NCBI GenBank assembly: GCA_902728285.1
Contig: CACVBU010000178.1
Location: forward strand, 2,530,869-2,594,868
Direction: 5' to 3'
DNA: 64,000 nucleotides
DNA from: Clytia hemisphaerica
Lineage: Eukaryota; Cnidaria; Hydrozoa; Leptothecata; Clytiidae
Shown here: one piece after another, positions 53,660 through 64,000 of the stretch
Layout: each line of letters begins with the position of its first letter
Numbering within the stretch: position 1 is the first letter of the stretch
Translations under genes and position numbers: made by a program
The notes under the pieces: generated by a model
The model's database searches: none
Seen by the model: only the letters and a program-made list of their open reading frames with translations
Told to the model about the DNA's origin: nothing

Positions 53660-55720
53660 TTTAACTTCATTTATAGGCCTTTAAAACACCTCAAATCAAT
53701 GTGTATTGCAGAGCATGATGAAAAATAGATCACCGTTGATTTTACTTGAAGTAAAAAGTTGGATATACAATAAAAACGACCAAAGCCTTTCCAACTATGT
53801 TCTTGAGTAGTACATTTCATACAGATTTTAAGACTTCAAAGCTGATTAAAAATTGGATTATTGCTCCATGAACACTAAATGCAAAAGGTGTTATGACTCC
53901 ATGCTAAAAAAATTTAAATCTAAATTTGAAAAATATAGTTTAAAGATAACATCAGACTGAAAATATGAATATAAATTTAAATTATAGAAGCATTTCTGGC
54001 TCTTCCTGGTTTGTTTACATTTGGCAATTTTGGCCTACATGTTCCCTGATTTGATGACTTGTTTTGACCTGCTTCCCAAATTAAGGGATAGCTTCAGGGC
54101 AAAAGCCCCCAAATCAAAATATAGACAAATGAAGTAGACTTATCATCGCAGCACGTATCCATTTCATCTATACCATGCAATATGTATTTATGCCTCAAAA
54201 TTCAGTTTCCAAGGACAACCTGGATAAAAAACAAACATCGATCAATAAAGATTCCAAAAAGAAGTTGCATCAAAATCCACTTCGCCAGAGAACATTTACT
54301 TAATAATGTGTATATCGAAATCCCCAATTTTCCATTGAACATTCTAATAATAAATATATCGACATCCATTTTTCAAAGGACATACAGGTCCAACTGCTCA
54401 AATCCACTTTTTCCATAAATATATATAACATCAAACACCATAGAATTATTATTCCATCCTGCTTCTGTTGAGTCAAATAGATATAATACACGTAAAGTTT
54501 TAATACATCAGTTCCCACTCATCTTTTAGCAGTCCTTTTCTGCTGGCACTACTGCAGAGAACAGAAGTGACCGTCAACATGCAAAAATGTCTGAATCTTG
54601 AGTCAATCGTCGTTGCATCGGCAACCTGTACTTGGATGGCCAATACTTCTATGGGACGGTGTTGTTAACAGTATTTCACAAAGAATATGATAACTAGCCT
54701 GAAAATATATAAAATGTAAATCTGTATATGAAATTACCCTAATCCGTTTAAATACAAAATGCAAATTCCACGGATTAAACAATATTTTGAGTGTAAAAGT
54801 ACCAAAGCCTTGCACCTTCTAAATCATTTAATGACTGACTGGTCAAAATCATGGCCCTTCAGGTAGTCACAATTTATAAATATCACATGTCAAAGTTATT
54901 TTTTTGAAATGTTTTTGTTGTTGAAACCTTGAAATTTCCAACCCAAAAATCAATGGTTTCCCTAGATAAAGCTAAAAGTACAACAGAGGAAATCAAGTAT
55001 ACTTACTGAATCTCAATTCCATTACCATGGGGCAAGTTTTGCTTAAAATTACATTTTTTTTATCTAAAAGTTGAAGAAAAACAACAAAATTATCAATTGA
55101 TTTTGCCCATCTTAAATCAAAATGCCAAGACGTTTTAGAGAGTGCCGGGGTAAACTAATACTTACATGATCACTATCAACCTTCCTACTACCCATAAAAA
55201 TTACGTCTGCAACACAAAAAATTCATTCAGAGCAATACAAGCCAGAAAGAAATTGGTCCCAATTTTTCAAAATTTCAAGCATGCCTCATGTCCGCCATCT
55301 TTACTCCCAGAACATGGAATGATTTTCCTCGATTTTCTCAGGGGAAACCCCCAAAAGATCAAAGATTCACTCCCCAGTCTCTTTTTCACAAAGAACTCAC
55401 TGGAAAGCTTTATTCAAGGACTTTTTTCTTGAACATTGGTTAACCTGTACGTAACGCCATTTTGTTTCGGCCTTCCTTCTTGCTCAACTATTCTACAGCC
55501 TTGCTTCTTCAAAGGGTGCCGAATTCAAAGGGAAAGAATAGGAAAACAGCGAGCGGCAGCGGCGTTTCTTATCCTCTTTTCCCAAATCTCTGCTGGAATG
55601 TAAATCATCTCTTAGAATGATTATCCGAGTAAATTAAAAACAAAAACTGAACCCTTATCTCCCTGCATCACTGAACCGGTTGGAGCCCTTCCGCACTGGT
55701 CGGAAAATCCATCATTCTAA
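53660..55720. other. No supported gene
   Basis: Several short frames on both strands with no domain or consistent splice phase. Confidence 0.35.
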
Positions 55721-55726
55721 ACACCC

Positions 55727-56008
55727 CCTTCTCACAGACCCAGTAGGATTCTTTCAGCCAGTGGGGATAAAAATAACGCACTGAAACTCGATGGCGATTG
55801 AAATTTCCATATTTATGGCTGGGTATTTCAATTCTTTTATTTTTAAGTCAGAAAATTCAGTGGGGATAATATTTTGCAGTGAGGATTGCTTTATTCGATT
55901 ATTTTCAGTGGGGACAAAAAATGGAGGATGATTTCCCACCGGGGACGATATTTTGGCCAATTTTTCCAGTGGGAAGGGTTTCCAGTGGGTATGTGAGAAG
56001 AAGGTGTT
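55727..56008. mobile_element. MITE family E, complete inverted copy
   Basis: CACCCCCTTCTCACAGACCC ... GTGAGAAGAAGGTG; the flanking ATTCTAAA/TTTCTAAG is a possible decayed 8-bp duplication. Confidence 0.75.
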
Positions 56009-56019
56009 TCTAAGAAAAA

Positions 56020-56930
56020 TACACTGAAGTTCAACCCAACAAATCTTGAAAATTCCCACTGGATTTTCGAGCTATGAACAATAATTCAATTAAGATTCTC
56101 ACTAAATAAACACAGGCTATTTTCCTGCCTCGTCAGTATTGAAACATTTTCATCCTGTGACGTGACCCAATTAGATTACTTTTTCCATTCTAGTGGTTGA
56201 AATATCAAATGATGTCAAGCCCAAAGTAAATATTTGATTTTTAGCCCCCTTGGTGATCATGATATTTCTGTATCATTGAAACAGTGAGAGCTTTTATGAC
56301 ATAAGGGATAAGATAAAGGGATCTAAATACCGGTTGAATTGGTAGATCGCTTGTTCCACTTCGGGTACGAGACTCAAGTGTAGCTTTCCTGTGGTGATCA
56401 AATATTAGAGGAATTCACCTACCAGCGACGTTCATTCAGTTGATAGAGGGGGTCAAGGACCTATGAGACAGGGTCAGCAACGATTGTCCATACTTTTCAT
56501 AAGCAAAAGTATTGAAATATTGAATGGAAAATTGATAAATAATTTAGCGCATGTAAGATGGTAAACAAAAACAGGCACATCAAAATCTCATAATCTTCCT
56601 GTAAATTATATAATTTCATATATCCATAGATACTATATAGTCTAAGTATGCATGCAGTATATCTAATGATAAGAATGTGTGAATACTGCATCTCAAGGTC
56701 GCTTTCCGGCCTCGTTGATTGATTTCCTTATTTTTAAATTCTTCTTTTACGTTTGTTAATAAATATCACTTGGCACTGATTTCTTGATTTTTTTCTCTCT
56801 CTCTTCTTTCCTGACGTCCGCTAAATTATATTGCTTTCCGTATTTATTACCTTTAATGATCTTGCATCAAATTCTTTTATATGAATGGGGAAATGTTACA
56901 TTAGTCTGGGCTTCTACAAGTATGTAAGTG
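56020..56930. other. No supported feature
   Basis: AT-rich sequence without recognised genes or repeats. Confidence 0.35.
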
Positions 56931-56934
56931 AGTC

Positions 56935-57175
56935 TGCGGCCGCAGTCGGAGGCGACCCGAAGGCTCCTCTTTCGATAGCTATCTACCCGAAGGTAGGGGA
57001 GGGCGCCACTCTTTCTCCCTGGATTGCTCCACTAACCCTTGATCCTTCTCTTAATTGCTGAGCATCATGCAGAGAGGCATCAAGTACCATTTTGAAAATC
57101 TTTGGTATGATCCGGCTGCGGGTTGAACCCACACCCAACCTTGCGAACCACAGCACCACGGTTCACTGCACGGGC
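56935..57175 (-). mobile_element. SINE family C, copy 1
   Basis: Shares GGCGACCCGAAG, CTACCCGAAGGTAGGGGAGG and CAGAGAGGCA-CAAGTACCAT with 58541-58793. The tRNA-like head contains GGGTTGAACCC. The overlapping 117-codon plus-strand frame (57092-57445) starts inside the SINE and is not supported. Confidence 0.8.
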
Positions 57176-57838
57176 TTCTATGGAGTGGGTGTTAAATCTG
57201 TAAACGTTTTATCCTCCCGAAATATTGATTCGGTTAGAAAAATCATCTATAATTTTACCAAAATTATGAAGGGAGGAAGAAAGGACAATCCCACTGATGC
57301 GGACGGCACGGGCCCTATAACAAAATTGTTACCTTTTTTAGGACAGGGGAATGATCATGGTTACCAGACACCGTTTGACCCTATGCACGCAAAACAGTCC
57401 TGGCGTATCGACAACATTAAACGAACAAGCGTGGGAGTAAAATAGGTTCTTGAAATGGATTCGAACTTTTTAAGAACTTTCAAATGTTGAAATTCTCAAA
57501 AAAACGCCTAACCCACGGGTTATTCTTCACAAATTACCCTAAAGTCATATGATTACACTATCAATTGGATAAGCGCAAGTTCAGTTAGTTAGCGTACGCC
57601 AGAATGATTTTTTTAATGACTTCCTGGTAAAAAATCAGAGAAAAAAGACGAGAGAAATAAACAAGGAAACTATTGGAATCCATTGTCCGAGATTGGAATT
57701 ATAACGAAAGAGGAGTGTCACCGGAATATAAAAAATCATCAAACCACATATTAATCATCTATAAATGAATTTTAATGGTTTTGTTGTTTTTACGTTCTAT
57801 GTACTCTACTAAACATCGGAATGTGTTATCGCGTCCTA

Positions 57839-57918
57839 TCCCAGATGGCACACAAGATCAAAACAACGTCCAAATAACGTTATTTGAACGTTAAAACAAC
57901 GTTGTGTGCCAGTTGGGA
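57839..57918. mobile_element. AACGTT palindromic MITE, copy 5
   Basis: TCCCAGATGGCACACAAG ... GTTGTGTGCCAGTTGGGA; shorter, 80 bp. Confidence 0.88.
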
Positions 57919-58370
57919 TTTATCACAAATCTGTAAATATAATTTCATTAGCACTCTTCTTTCTTTCTTTCTCTGTGATTGCCCACCTACGACGATTTGT
58001 TGTTTTTCTCGGTTTTAATGCGTTACTAAGAAATCTGAAGTAGCACATTATTAACTTTTAACGATTCTACGAACAAGAGCCACAAAGATTCAGATATTAG
58101 TATAATTTAGCCTTGCATCAGCATGTCGCTATCTGAGATCCTGAAGCATAAAACATGAATTTTATTATTAGACTTAGGATTCTAGCATTCCAGGATCAAA
58201 AAGCTCAAAAATGTTCTAACATGGCTGAGATAGTCTGGAAATCATTCAACCACTAAACCTATCCCAAATAGAAATATCCAATGAAATAAAGTGGAAGTGC
58301 AGAAATAACCATTCTCGCCTAAATTTTAACTTACTGAAAAAATGTTAAAATACCAAAGGTTCTCAATATA

Positions 58371-58855
58371 CAGTTGACTCTCTCTCTAATTTGATCTTCA
58401 ATAGATACCAAAAATTTTCTTCAAGAGATGATTCGAATAACAGAGAGTAATATACTACTCCCCAGCTGAAGGAACCAAATTTTTTAGATCAAATTATAAA
58501 GAAAGCACTCTGACATCATCTATTCGTCTGAAGTTTGTAAGTTTGCGACCGCAGTCGAGGGCGACCCGAAGACTCCCTTTTCGTATAGCTGTCTACCCGA
58601 AGGTAGGGGAGGGCGCCACTACGTTCCCTGGATTTCTCCACTTACCCTTGATCCGTCTCTTTAGTTGCTGAGCATCAAGCAGAGAGGCACCAAGTACCAT
58701 TTTGGGAATCTTTGGTATGGCCCGGCTGGGGATTGAACCCATAACCTTGCGCACCGTAGCTGAATGCTCTACCTTCATGCTACGGTCGCCCTTAGATTAG
58801 ATCGAATTATAGAAAGATTCGAAAAATAGAGATTTGAATTAGAGAGAGTTAACTG
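58371..58855. mobile_element. pogo/Tigger-like MITE interrupted by a SINE
   Basis: Ends CAGTTGACTCTCTCTCTAAT / ATTAGAGAGAGTTAACTG flanked by TA (58369-58370, 58856-58857). It carries SINE C copy 2 inside. Confidence 0.85.
58541..58793 (-). mobile_element. SINE family C, copy 2 (fullest)
   Basis: tRNA-like head on the minus strand with a TAGCATGAAGGTAGAGCAT A box and a GGTTCAATCCC B box, then the family body. Confidence 0.8.
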
Positions 58856-58861
58856 TACTAT

Positions 58862-59265
58862 AGTCATAGTGGTATCCCAGCTGGTACACAACGTTGTTTC
58901 AACGTTCATCTAACGTTATATGGACGTTACGAACATTAGATAAACGTTGAAACAACGTTGCGCGCCAGCTGGTATAATGGTTATCGTCCACTTCACGCCT
59001 GGGAAGTTCGATACCCAACGTCACTACGATTCACTTGGCTAGTGATCAGTGATTGTACCTTCGCCCGGGTCAACCCATACAATGTGAGGGGAATTGGGTA
59101 CCATCACTCTGATAAATGAACATGGATAGATGAGACAGGCATTGTTAAGTGCCGTGGTAATCATGAAATTCGACTTCGCGTGAGCATCGCTCTCCCAGTG
59201 TCGTTCGATTGTCATGGTATAGGAATGCATTGAGGGCTCGTATTTCTATCTAGACTGTTTTTTGA
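58862..59265 (+). mobile_element. SINE family B, copy 2, interrupted by a MITE
   Basis: The head ATAGTGG-TA is split by the MITE at 58875-58972 and resumes TATAATGGTTATC; the body matches 37940-38330. Confidence 0.78.
58875..58972. mobile_element. AACGTT palindromic MITE, copy 6, in a SINE head
   Basis: TCCCAGCTGGTACACAACG ... GCGCGCCAGCTGG with TA duplicated (58873-58874, 58973-58974). The host SINE gives direct proof of the TA target. Confidence 0.9.
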
Positions 59266-59269
59266 ACTT

Positions 59270-60200
59270 GATTGTAGCAAAAGGGTAGAAGAAAATCAAA
59301 TAGATATCAAATCACCGATTCATAAACTTCACGATCATCCATGTTAACAGGGAAATAGCATCCTTCCTAGCTACATTAAACTCTAATTATTGAGAAAAGT
59401 TTTATTTCCGGTGATTATCCAATGAAAAGGATATAAACATCGTCCCCCGTTGAATCATAATTTTTTAAATCCTGCGATAATCACGAATTTGTATATATTA
59501 AATAAACTCTAAGTAAGACAGTTAATTAACCCTCCCTTTTAATTGGAGCTTGGATTTGATCCAAATGAAAGTAAGATCTCCTAATATCTGAATAAAAAAA
59601 GACATTTTTTCCGGGTTTTTCATTTTTGTTAAATCCTGATACTCATATCCTGGAGTAGTAACCTCTGTATGTCGCGCCCCTCCCTCTCTTATCAAATTTT
59701 GAAAATTTTCCAAGACGGAACTTATTTCTGTACGTAGCTATACGTAGCTGCAAATACACTTTTCCCGGGTGGGCTGATCATTTCTTTTAAAATCGTATAT
59801 AGTCACACCAAGAACGGATACGTAATTAGTATTAATTGCCTCCACTTAGATTGAGTTAATAAGATTCTAATAATGATGAAACATTTTTCTGGCGTAAAAC
59901 AATTCTTTTTTCGGCTTTTTACCTGTACGAAATATCAAATTGTATCCAGACTTGCCAAGAAATACTGCATTGATCCTGAATTTTTAAAATTAGTGCACGA
60001 ACTTTCTCCAAATATAGCTTGTAAGTTTTTTAAAGGATTTTTTTTATTTGTTTAACCCCCTCAAGACAAAAAAGACAGTAAATTATTTTTTAAGCAACCC
60101 CCTACGCTCTCTGAGAAGAGAAGCCCTTAATCTCACAACATATCATTCTTTCTGCGCATTCCCCACTCTGCTCTAAAAGGGTATGGTGAATGTGACGATC
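59270..60200. other. No supported feature
   Basis: Short frames only (for example 60 codons at 59873); nothing recognised. Confidence 0.35.
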
Positions 60201-60206
60201 TGACCA

Positions 60207-60305
60207 ACCAAACTGGCACACAACATTATTTCAACGTTAATCTGATGTTAAATGGACGTTGTGGACGTTAGATAAACGTTGAAATAACGTTGTGTACCAG
60301 TTGGG
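60207..60305. mobile_element. AACGTT palindromic MITE, copy 7
   Basis: CCAAACTGGCACACAACA ... AACGTTGTGTACCAGTTGGG. Confidence 0.85.
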
Positions 60306-60559
60306 TAGGTTTTTTATCAAAAAACAATCAAAACCGCGTTATGTTTTACTTCAAAGCGAAAGCGAAAGCGACTAGAATGTTTATGTTTAATTTTGCTATA
60401 GCCAATCAACGTGCTCAACAGCTCAATCAATATTCATAACAAATGTAAATAAAAGAGATCAAAGCAGTCTGTCAACCCGGGGCAGATTCTCTTTTACGGA
60501 GCCAAGGCTTTTCGAATACATGCATGACACCCCACGGAGCAGACCAGCAGACCTTCAAT

Positions 60560-60735
60560 TCACGCAACCACACAAATTTTTTGCCCAAATTCACGCATTC
60601 ACGCAACGTTTTTTCAAATTCATGCAATTTCTGTTCACGCAAGGTTTTTCAATTTCACGCATTCACGCAGCTTTTTTGAAATTTTAACGCATTCACACAA
60701 GTGAAAAAGCCTATCCAGGCATTTACGCAAATCGC
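60560..60735. repeat. Degenerate TTCACGCATTCACGCAA tandem repeat
   Basis: About six irregular units; related words near 31235-31260 and 37300-37380. Confidence 0.65.
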
Positions 60736-61286
60736 TGGTGGCCCGTGCATGCCTGTGCAGAGTAATCAGACAATCAGGCTATTCTAGAAATGTTCTGTAC
60801 CCTCTATGTGTTGAGGAGGTGTGGTAGTCTGGAAAATAAAAAATCCAGAGGGTGTGTTTTTTCTAGTGTAAAAATTCAGGTTGGTCAGTAAAATAAGGTT
60901 GAAAATCCAGGGTGATCAGTAAAGCGACGTTGAAAATCCAGTGTGGTCCTGAAATTGAAAAAAATCAAGGGGGTAACCTTTACCACAAAGAAGACCTCTT
61001 CAACATAAGGCATACAACTTTTTTCTGAAGTAGCCCAATTAAACCACTTTTAGTATAAGAAACTGAACAGACAAGAGTAAATCCCAACTTTAGATTATGA
61101 CTTCTTTGTTGATAGACAAACTGTAATCAAATTTTATTATTATCTGTAAAAGAAATCTTCTATTTCCGAAAGTAAACTATCCACCCACGACTCAAAAAAA
61201 CTAAGTTCCTTGTTCGTCAAGCATGACAAAGACGTATCATATGAATCATAAGACACCATTTTTGAATTCTGAAATGTTCAATTGGT

Positions 61287-61412
61287 TATACTCACTGACC
61301 TTTATATATCTCTGGACCAAGTTACTCAATGCGCTAAATTGGTACTTCGATCAAAGGCGGGGATAATTACTTGGTCTAGGGATATAAAAGGTCAGAGGTT
61401 ATACTATATCAC
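61287..61412. mobile_element. Foldback family J, short copy
   Basis: TATACTCACTGACCTTTATA ... TATAAAAGGTCAGAGGTTATA. Confidence 0.75.
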
Positions 61413-61472
61413 AGAAAGAATCAGCCGAAAAAGTTTCTAGCCAACGGAGTTTATCACATGTCAGAGACCCCA

Positions 61473-61990
61473 ACCCAGTCCTAAAACTCCCTTTTCCATA
61501 GCTGTCCACCCCGGGAGGGGGGGGTACTTAGGCAAAATGAGTGCCGGGTATGTGCAAGCCATAAGGGTACCTTTTCTCATTCCTCAAAAGTCTCTCAAAG
61601 GGGTACAAATTCAAAAGTTAGTCTCTGAAAGGGTCCCAAAATCACAAAAATCAAAAATTTCTCTCTCAAAGGGTCACGATTTCCAAGAATTTTTACCAAA
61701 ATTTGGTGAAAATCAAACTAAAATTTGGAAAAAATGGACCACAATTTAGGAAAAAGTCTCTCAAAGGGTCCCAAAATCACCAAAATTTTGTCTCCAAAGG
61801 GTCGATTTTCGATTTTCGGCTCGGACATACCCGTCACCTCGCAAACCTAGTACCCCCCGGGCTGTCCACCCAAAAGTATGGTGCCTCCTTTCCTTGGATT
61901 TCCACACTAATCCTCGTCCCTTCTCTTTTGCTGAACCTACAACCTTGCGAACCGCAGCCGACCTTCATATCACGTTCGCTTAAAGTGTCC
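61473..61990 (-). mobile_element. SINE family C, copy 3, split by a family I element
   Basis: CTCCCTTTTCCATAGCTGTCC on the left and the CCTTGCGAACCGCAGCCGAC head part on the right flank the insert at 61512-61860. Confidence 0.65.
61512..61860. mobile_element. Family I element with 11-bp duplication
   Basis: CGGGAGGGGGGGGTAC ... GTACCCCCCGG flanked by GCTGTCCACCC (61501-61511, 61861-61871). The long duplication fits a Mutator-like family. Confidence 0.85.
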
Positions 61991-62452
61991 TATAACCCGC
62001 TTTAAAATCAAGCGAATGTACCCTAAAATTTTATCCCTTTGGAAAACTACAACGAACTCCTATCCCAGCTTGGGAAACATCAGCACTGCTAGAATAGTTT
62101 CAGGCCCTAAGAGTCTTAGGGCCTGAGAGTAGAATCCGAACCCACTGATTTTACGTATTAGATAACTTAAGGGAATTTTTGCTTTACTCATGACAACTCC
62201 AGCGAAAAAAATTCCCACTCTGTTGTAAATGAGATCAAAATGCGGGCAATTATTTTAATGTAATAAAGTCTTGAGAGCTGAAAAAGCCATTAGAATAATA
62301 ATATGGGCTTTTCCAAAAAAACCGCGTACCCTCTGTTGAGGGTATCTAATCTCCTCTGTTGAGGAGGTCGACTTTTTACTTACCCGTCTGGGAATTCTGA
62401 ATTTTCACAGGGTTTCAACCACTACCCCAGGCAACTTATTTTTAACGAACTT

Positions 62453-62583
62453 TAGAATACCCCTATGGAGTTCCACTACATTTCATAACCTAAATGGGAA
62501 TATACCTCCTCAAAAAGGGGTGCACAGTTTTCTTCGGAAGATTTTCGATACGAATAAACGAAATAGCCGGGTAGCTCATTCGG
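62453..62583. repeat. Local duplication, copy 1 (pairs with 63238-63354)
   Basis: The two copies match over about 117 bp, apart from one 13-14 bp indel, and both end at GTAGCTCATTCGG inside the tRNA-like head of SINE A. Confidence 0.9.
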
Positions 62584-62825
62584 TAGAGCATTCGCCTTAC
62601 AATCTAAGGGCTGTGGGTTCGATTCTCGGTCACCGCCAACTCAAGTGGATGAGCGTAGCTTAGATTGGGAAATCTGATGTAGGCGGTAAGTTACTGGAAC
62701 CTGCGAGTAGGTGTGGCCCTCCACCTCAGCATTCGATCTCCCAGGTCTAGTGTAAATAGAAAAAGGGGATAGACTCCCTCACTCCCGGCTCTACCGACAG
62801 CCACAAGATGAATATACTTACTTAC
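62566..62825 (+). mobile_element. SINE family A, full-length copy with tRNA-like head
   Basis: A box TAGCTCATTCGGTAGAGCA, B box GGGTTCGATTC, body ending AAGATGAATATACTTACTTA. Defines the family for the truncated copies at 6448 and 14478. Confidence 0.85.
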
Positions 62826-63237
62826 TTAAACAAAATCGAAAAGACTAATAAATCACAGCTAAAACTAACACATTTGAATCAAATATGATCTAACTAAAGG
62901 ATTCCCCCCTACAGGTCTGTAAATTAATCCTACCATTTCACGAACAAGGAATAGAATATTACCAGTATGGTGACTAATGAAGATTTACGTCAAACTATCT
63001 TCCTTATACAATTTTGTAGTAAACCTTTGTGGTTTAGCAAAAACAAAATCCATTAATTTCTTTCTGCTAGTTATCATCAACCGGATAATTAAGTCAAATA
63101 TTTTGATTAGCCAACTATGCAGCGTGTGGGCAGACTAATAAAACGAAGAGCAAACAAAAATCAAGAACCTTTTTATAAGAGCAAGTTAAGGCTTAGATGG
63201 CTAAAATATTAAGAACAAGTTAAAAACATTTTAAGGC

Positions 63238-63354
63238 TAGAATACCCCTATGGAGTTCCACTACATTTCATAACCTAAATGGGAATATACCTCCTCAAAA
63301 AGGGGTGCACAGTTTTCTTCGGAAGATTTTCGAATAGCCGGGTAGCTCATTCGG
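63238..63354. repeat. Local duplication, copy 2
   Basis: Partner of 62453-62583, about 785 bp away, cut off inside the SINE head. Confidence 0.9.
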
Positions 63355-63639
63355 CTTCTAAAACAGCCAATTTCTAAAAAGCGAAGAGCAAATGAAAATC
63401 CAGATCTTTCCAATATGTTAGATAAATTAATTTTTGATTTGACGTGTTTTCGAGGAATTTTGGACATCAAATCTAGATCAATATAATTTCCATAGTTAGA
63501 GTTAAAGGTGGTCGGTTGTTTTTGAGGAAATACTTGAGAAATATTGATAACAATGCCTGAAAACATTTATGTTAAAACAACAGTACTGCAACTTAACTTA
63601 CAGGTGGTCGAAGATGTTTTGAGAATTCTGAATTGATTA

Positions 63640-64000
63640 ACCTTTTAGCGACCAGGCCGTTTTATTTGTCTAAGTTTTCTCAAAAATAGGAAAAGTCAAA
63701 CTTTAAATCATTATTTATAACTGCGGAACTAGAAGACGGGAAGCTCGCTCATAGCTCATTAGAAAGCTACGAGTCTCTTCTGCTGGTGCAGATCTGATCA
63801 TCCGTGATGAATATTCGAACGTGCGCAACGCACTGGGCTCAACTTTACTCAGTGCCTTCAAACACTATTTATAGGCCCAATTGTAGACCCCCAGATATTC
63901 ACCCAAGGAACAAGTGTGCCAAATTTCAGCCAAATCCAAGCATTTTTGAAGTCTCCAGGCTGCCCTAAAGTTTTTATGACAGACAGACACACAGACAGAC
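63640..64000 (+). repeat. Possible LINE 3' end with GACA tail, cut by the window edge
   Basis: GTGCCAAATTTCAGCCAAAT followed by TTTTTATGACAGACAGACAC resembles 3' ends of invertebrate non-LTR elements that finish in (GACA)n. No second copy or reverse transcriptase frame is in the window. Confidence 0.4.

Noticed and set aside
57092..57445. 117-codon plus-strand frame
   Set aside because: Begins inside a SINE and has no domain or start context.
61537..62005. Overlapping frames of 70 and 100 codons
   Set aside because: They read through the family I transposon and a SINE.
62566..62637. Functional tRNA gene
   Set aside because: tRNA-like head of SINE A; stems do not close and a SINE body follows.

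Overview
The window looks like nuclear DNA of an animal. It is AT-rich and its protein-coding genes are split by GT-AG introns of several hundred bases to several kilobases. It carries tRNA-derived SINEs and many short inverted-repeat DNA transposons, and the recognisable domains are extracellular animal modules (von Willebrand C, LDL-receptor A, hormone-receptor motif, immunoglobulin, ILEI/FAM3). A cnidarian or another non-bilaterian or basal invertebrate fits best; that is an inference, since no diagnostic marker gene is present.

Layout. 1-2.7 kb (minus strand): an internally deleted Helentron/Helitron that keeps its N-terminal part (2A peptide, herpesvirus-tegument-like cysteine protease, DUF6570 zinc region) and the C-terminal end of its helicase. 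4.5-16.45 kb (minus): gene 1, reconstructed here from nine exons with consistent splice phases, encoding a signal peptide, several vWC-like modules, a degenerate LDLa and an HRM-like domain leading into a GAIN-like start, so probably the ectodomain of an adhesion-GPCR-type receptor that continues off the left side. 17.6-23.57 kb (minus): gene 2, five exons, a predicted 296-residue secreted protein with an Ig V-like domain lacking the canonical cysteines, fused to an ILEI/FAM3 domain. 24-28.7 kb: nested non-autonomous DNA transposons and a decayed 18S rRNA fragment. 30.5 kb (plus): gene 3, a small secreted cysteine-rich peptide precursor. 35.5-48.8 kb: a gene-poor stretch with scattered MITEs. 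48.9-50.2 kb (plus): gene 4, an intronless 400-residue single-pass membrane protein that I do not recognise. 50-64 kb: repeats only, including a pile-up of nested SINEs and MITEs at 58.4-59.3 kb.

The most notable points are the Ig-ILEI secreted gene with a near-perfect palindromic MITE in its predicted 3' UTR; the receptor-like gene in which SINE tails sit just before two splice acceptors; the 2A-bearing Helentron; a MITE carrying a dense cluster of E2F-like motifs; and the unrecognised gene 4. The two minus-strand extracellular genes are neighbours in the same orientation, but nothing in the sequence proves that they work together. Gene models rest on splice-site logic and protein motifs only; no transcript or database evidence was available.
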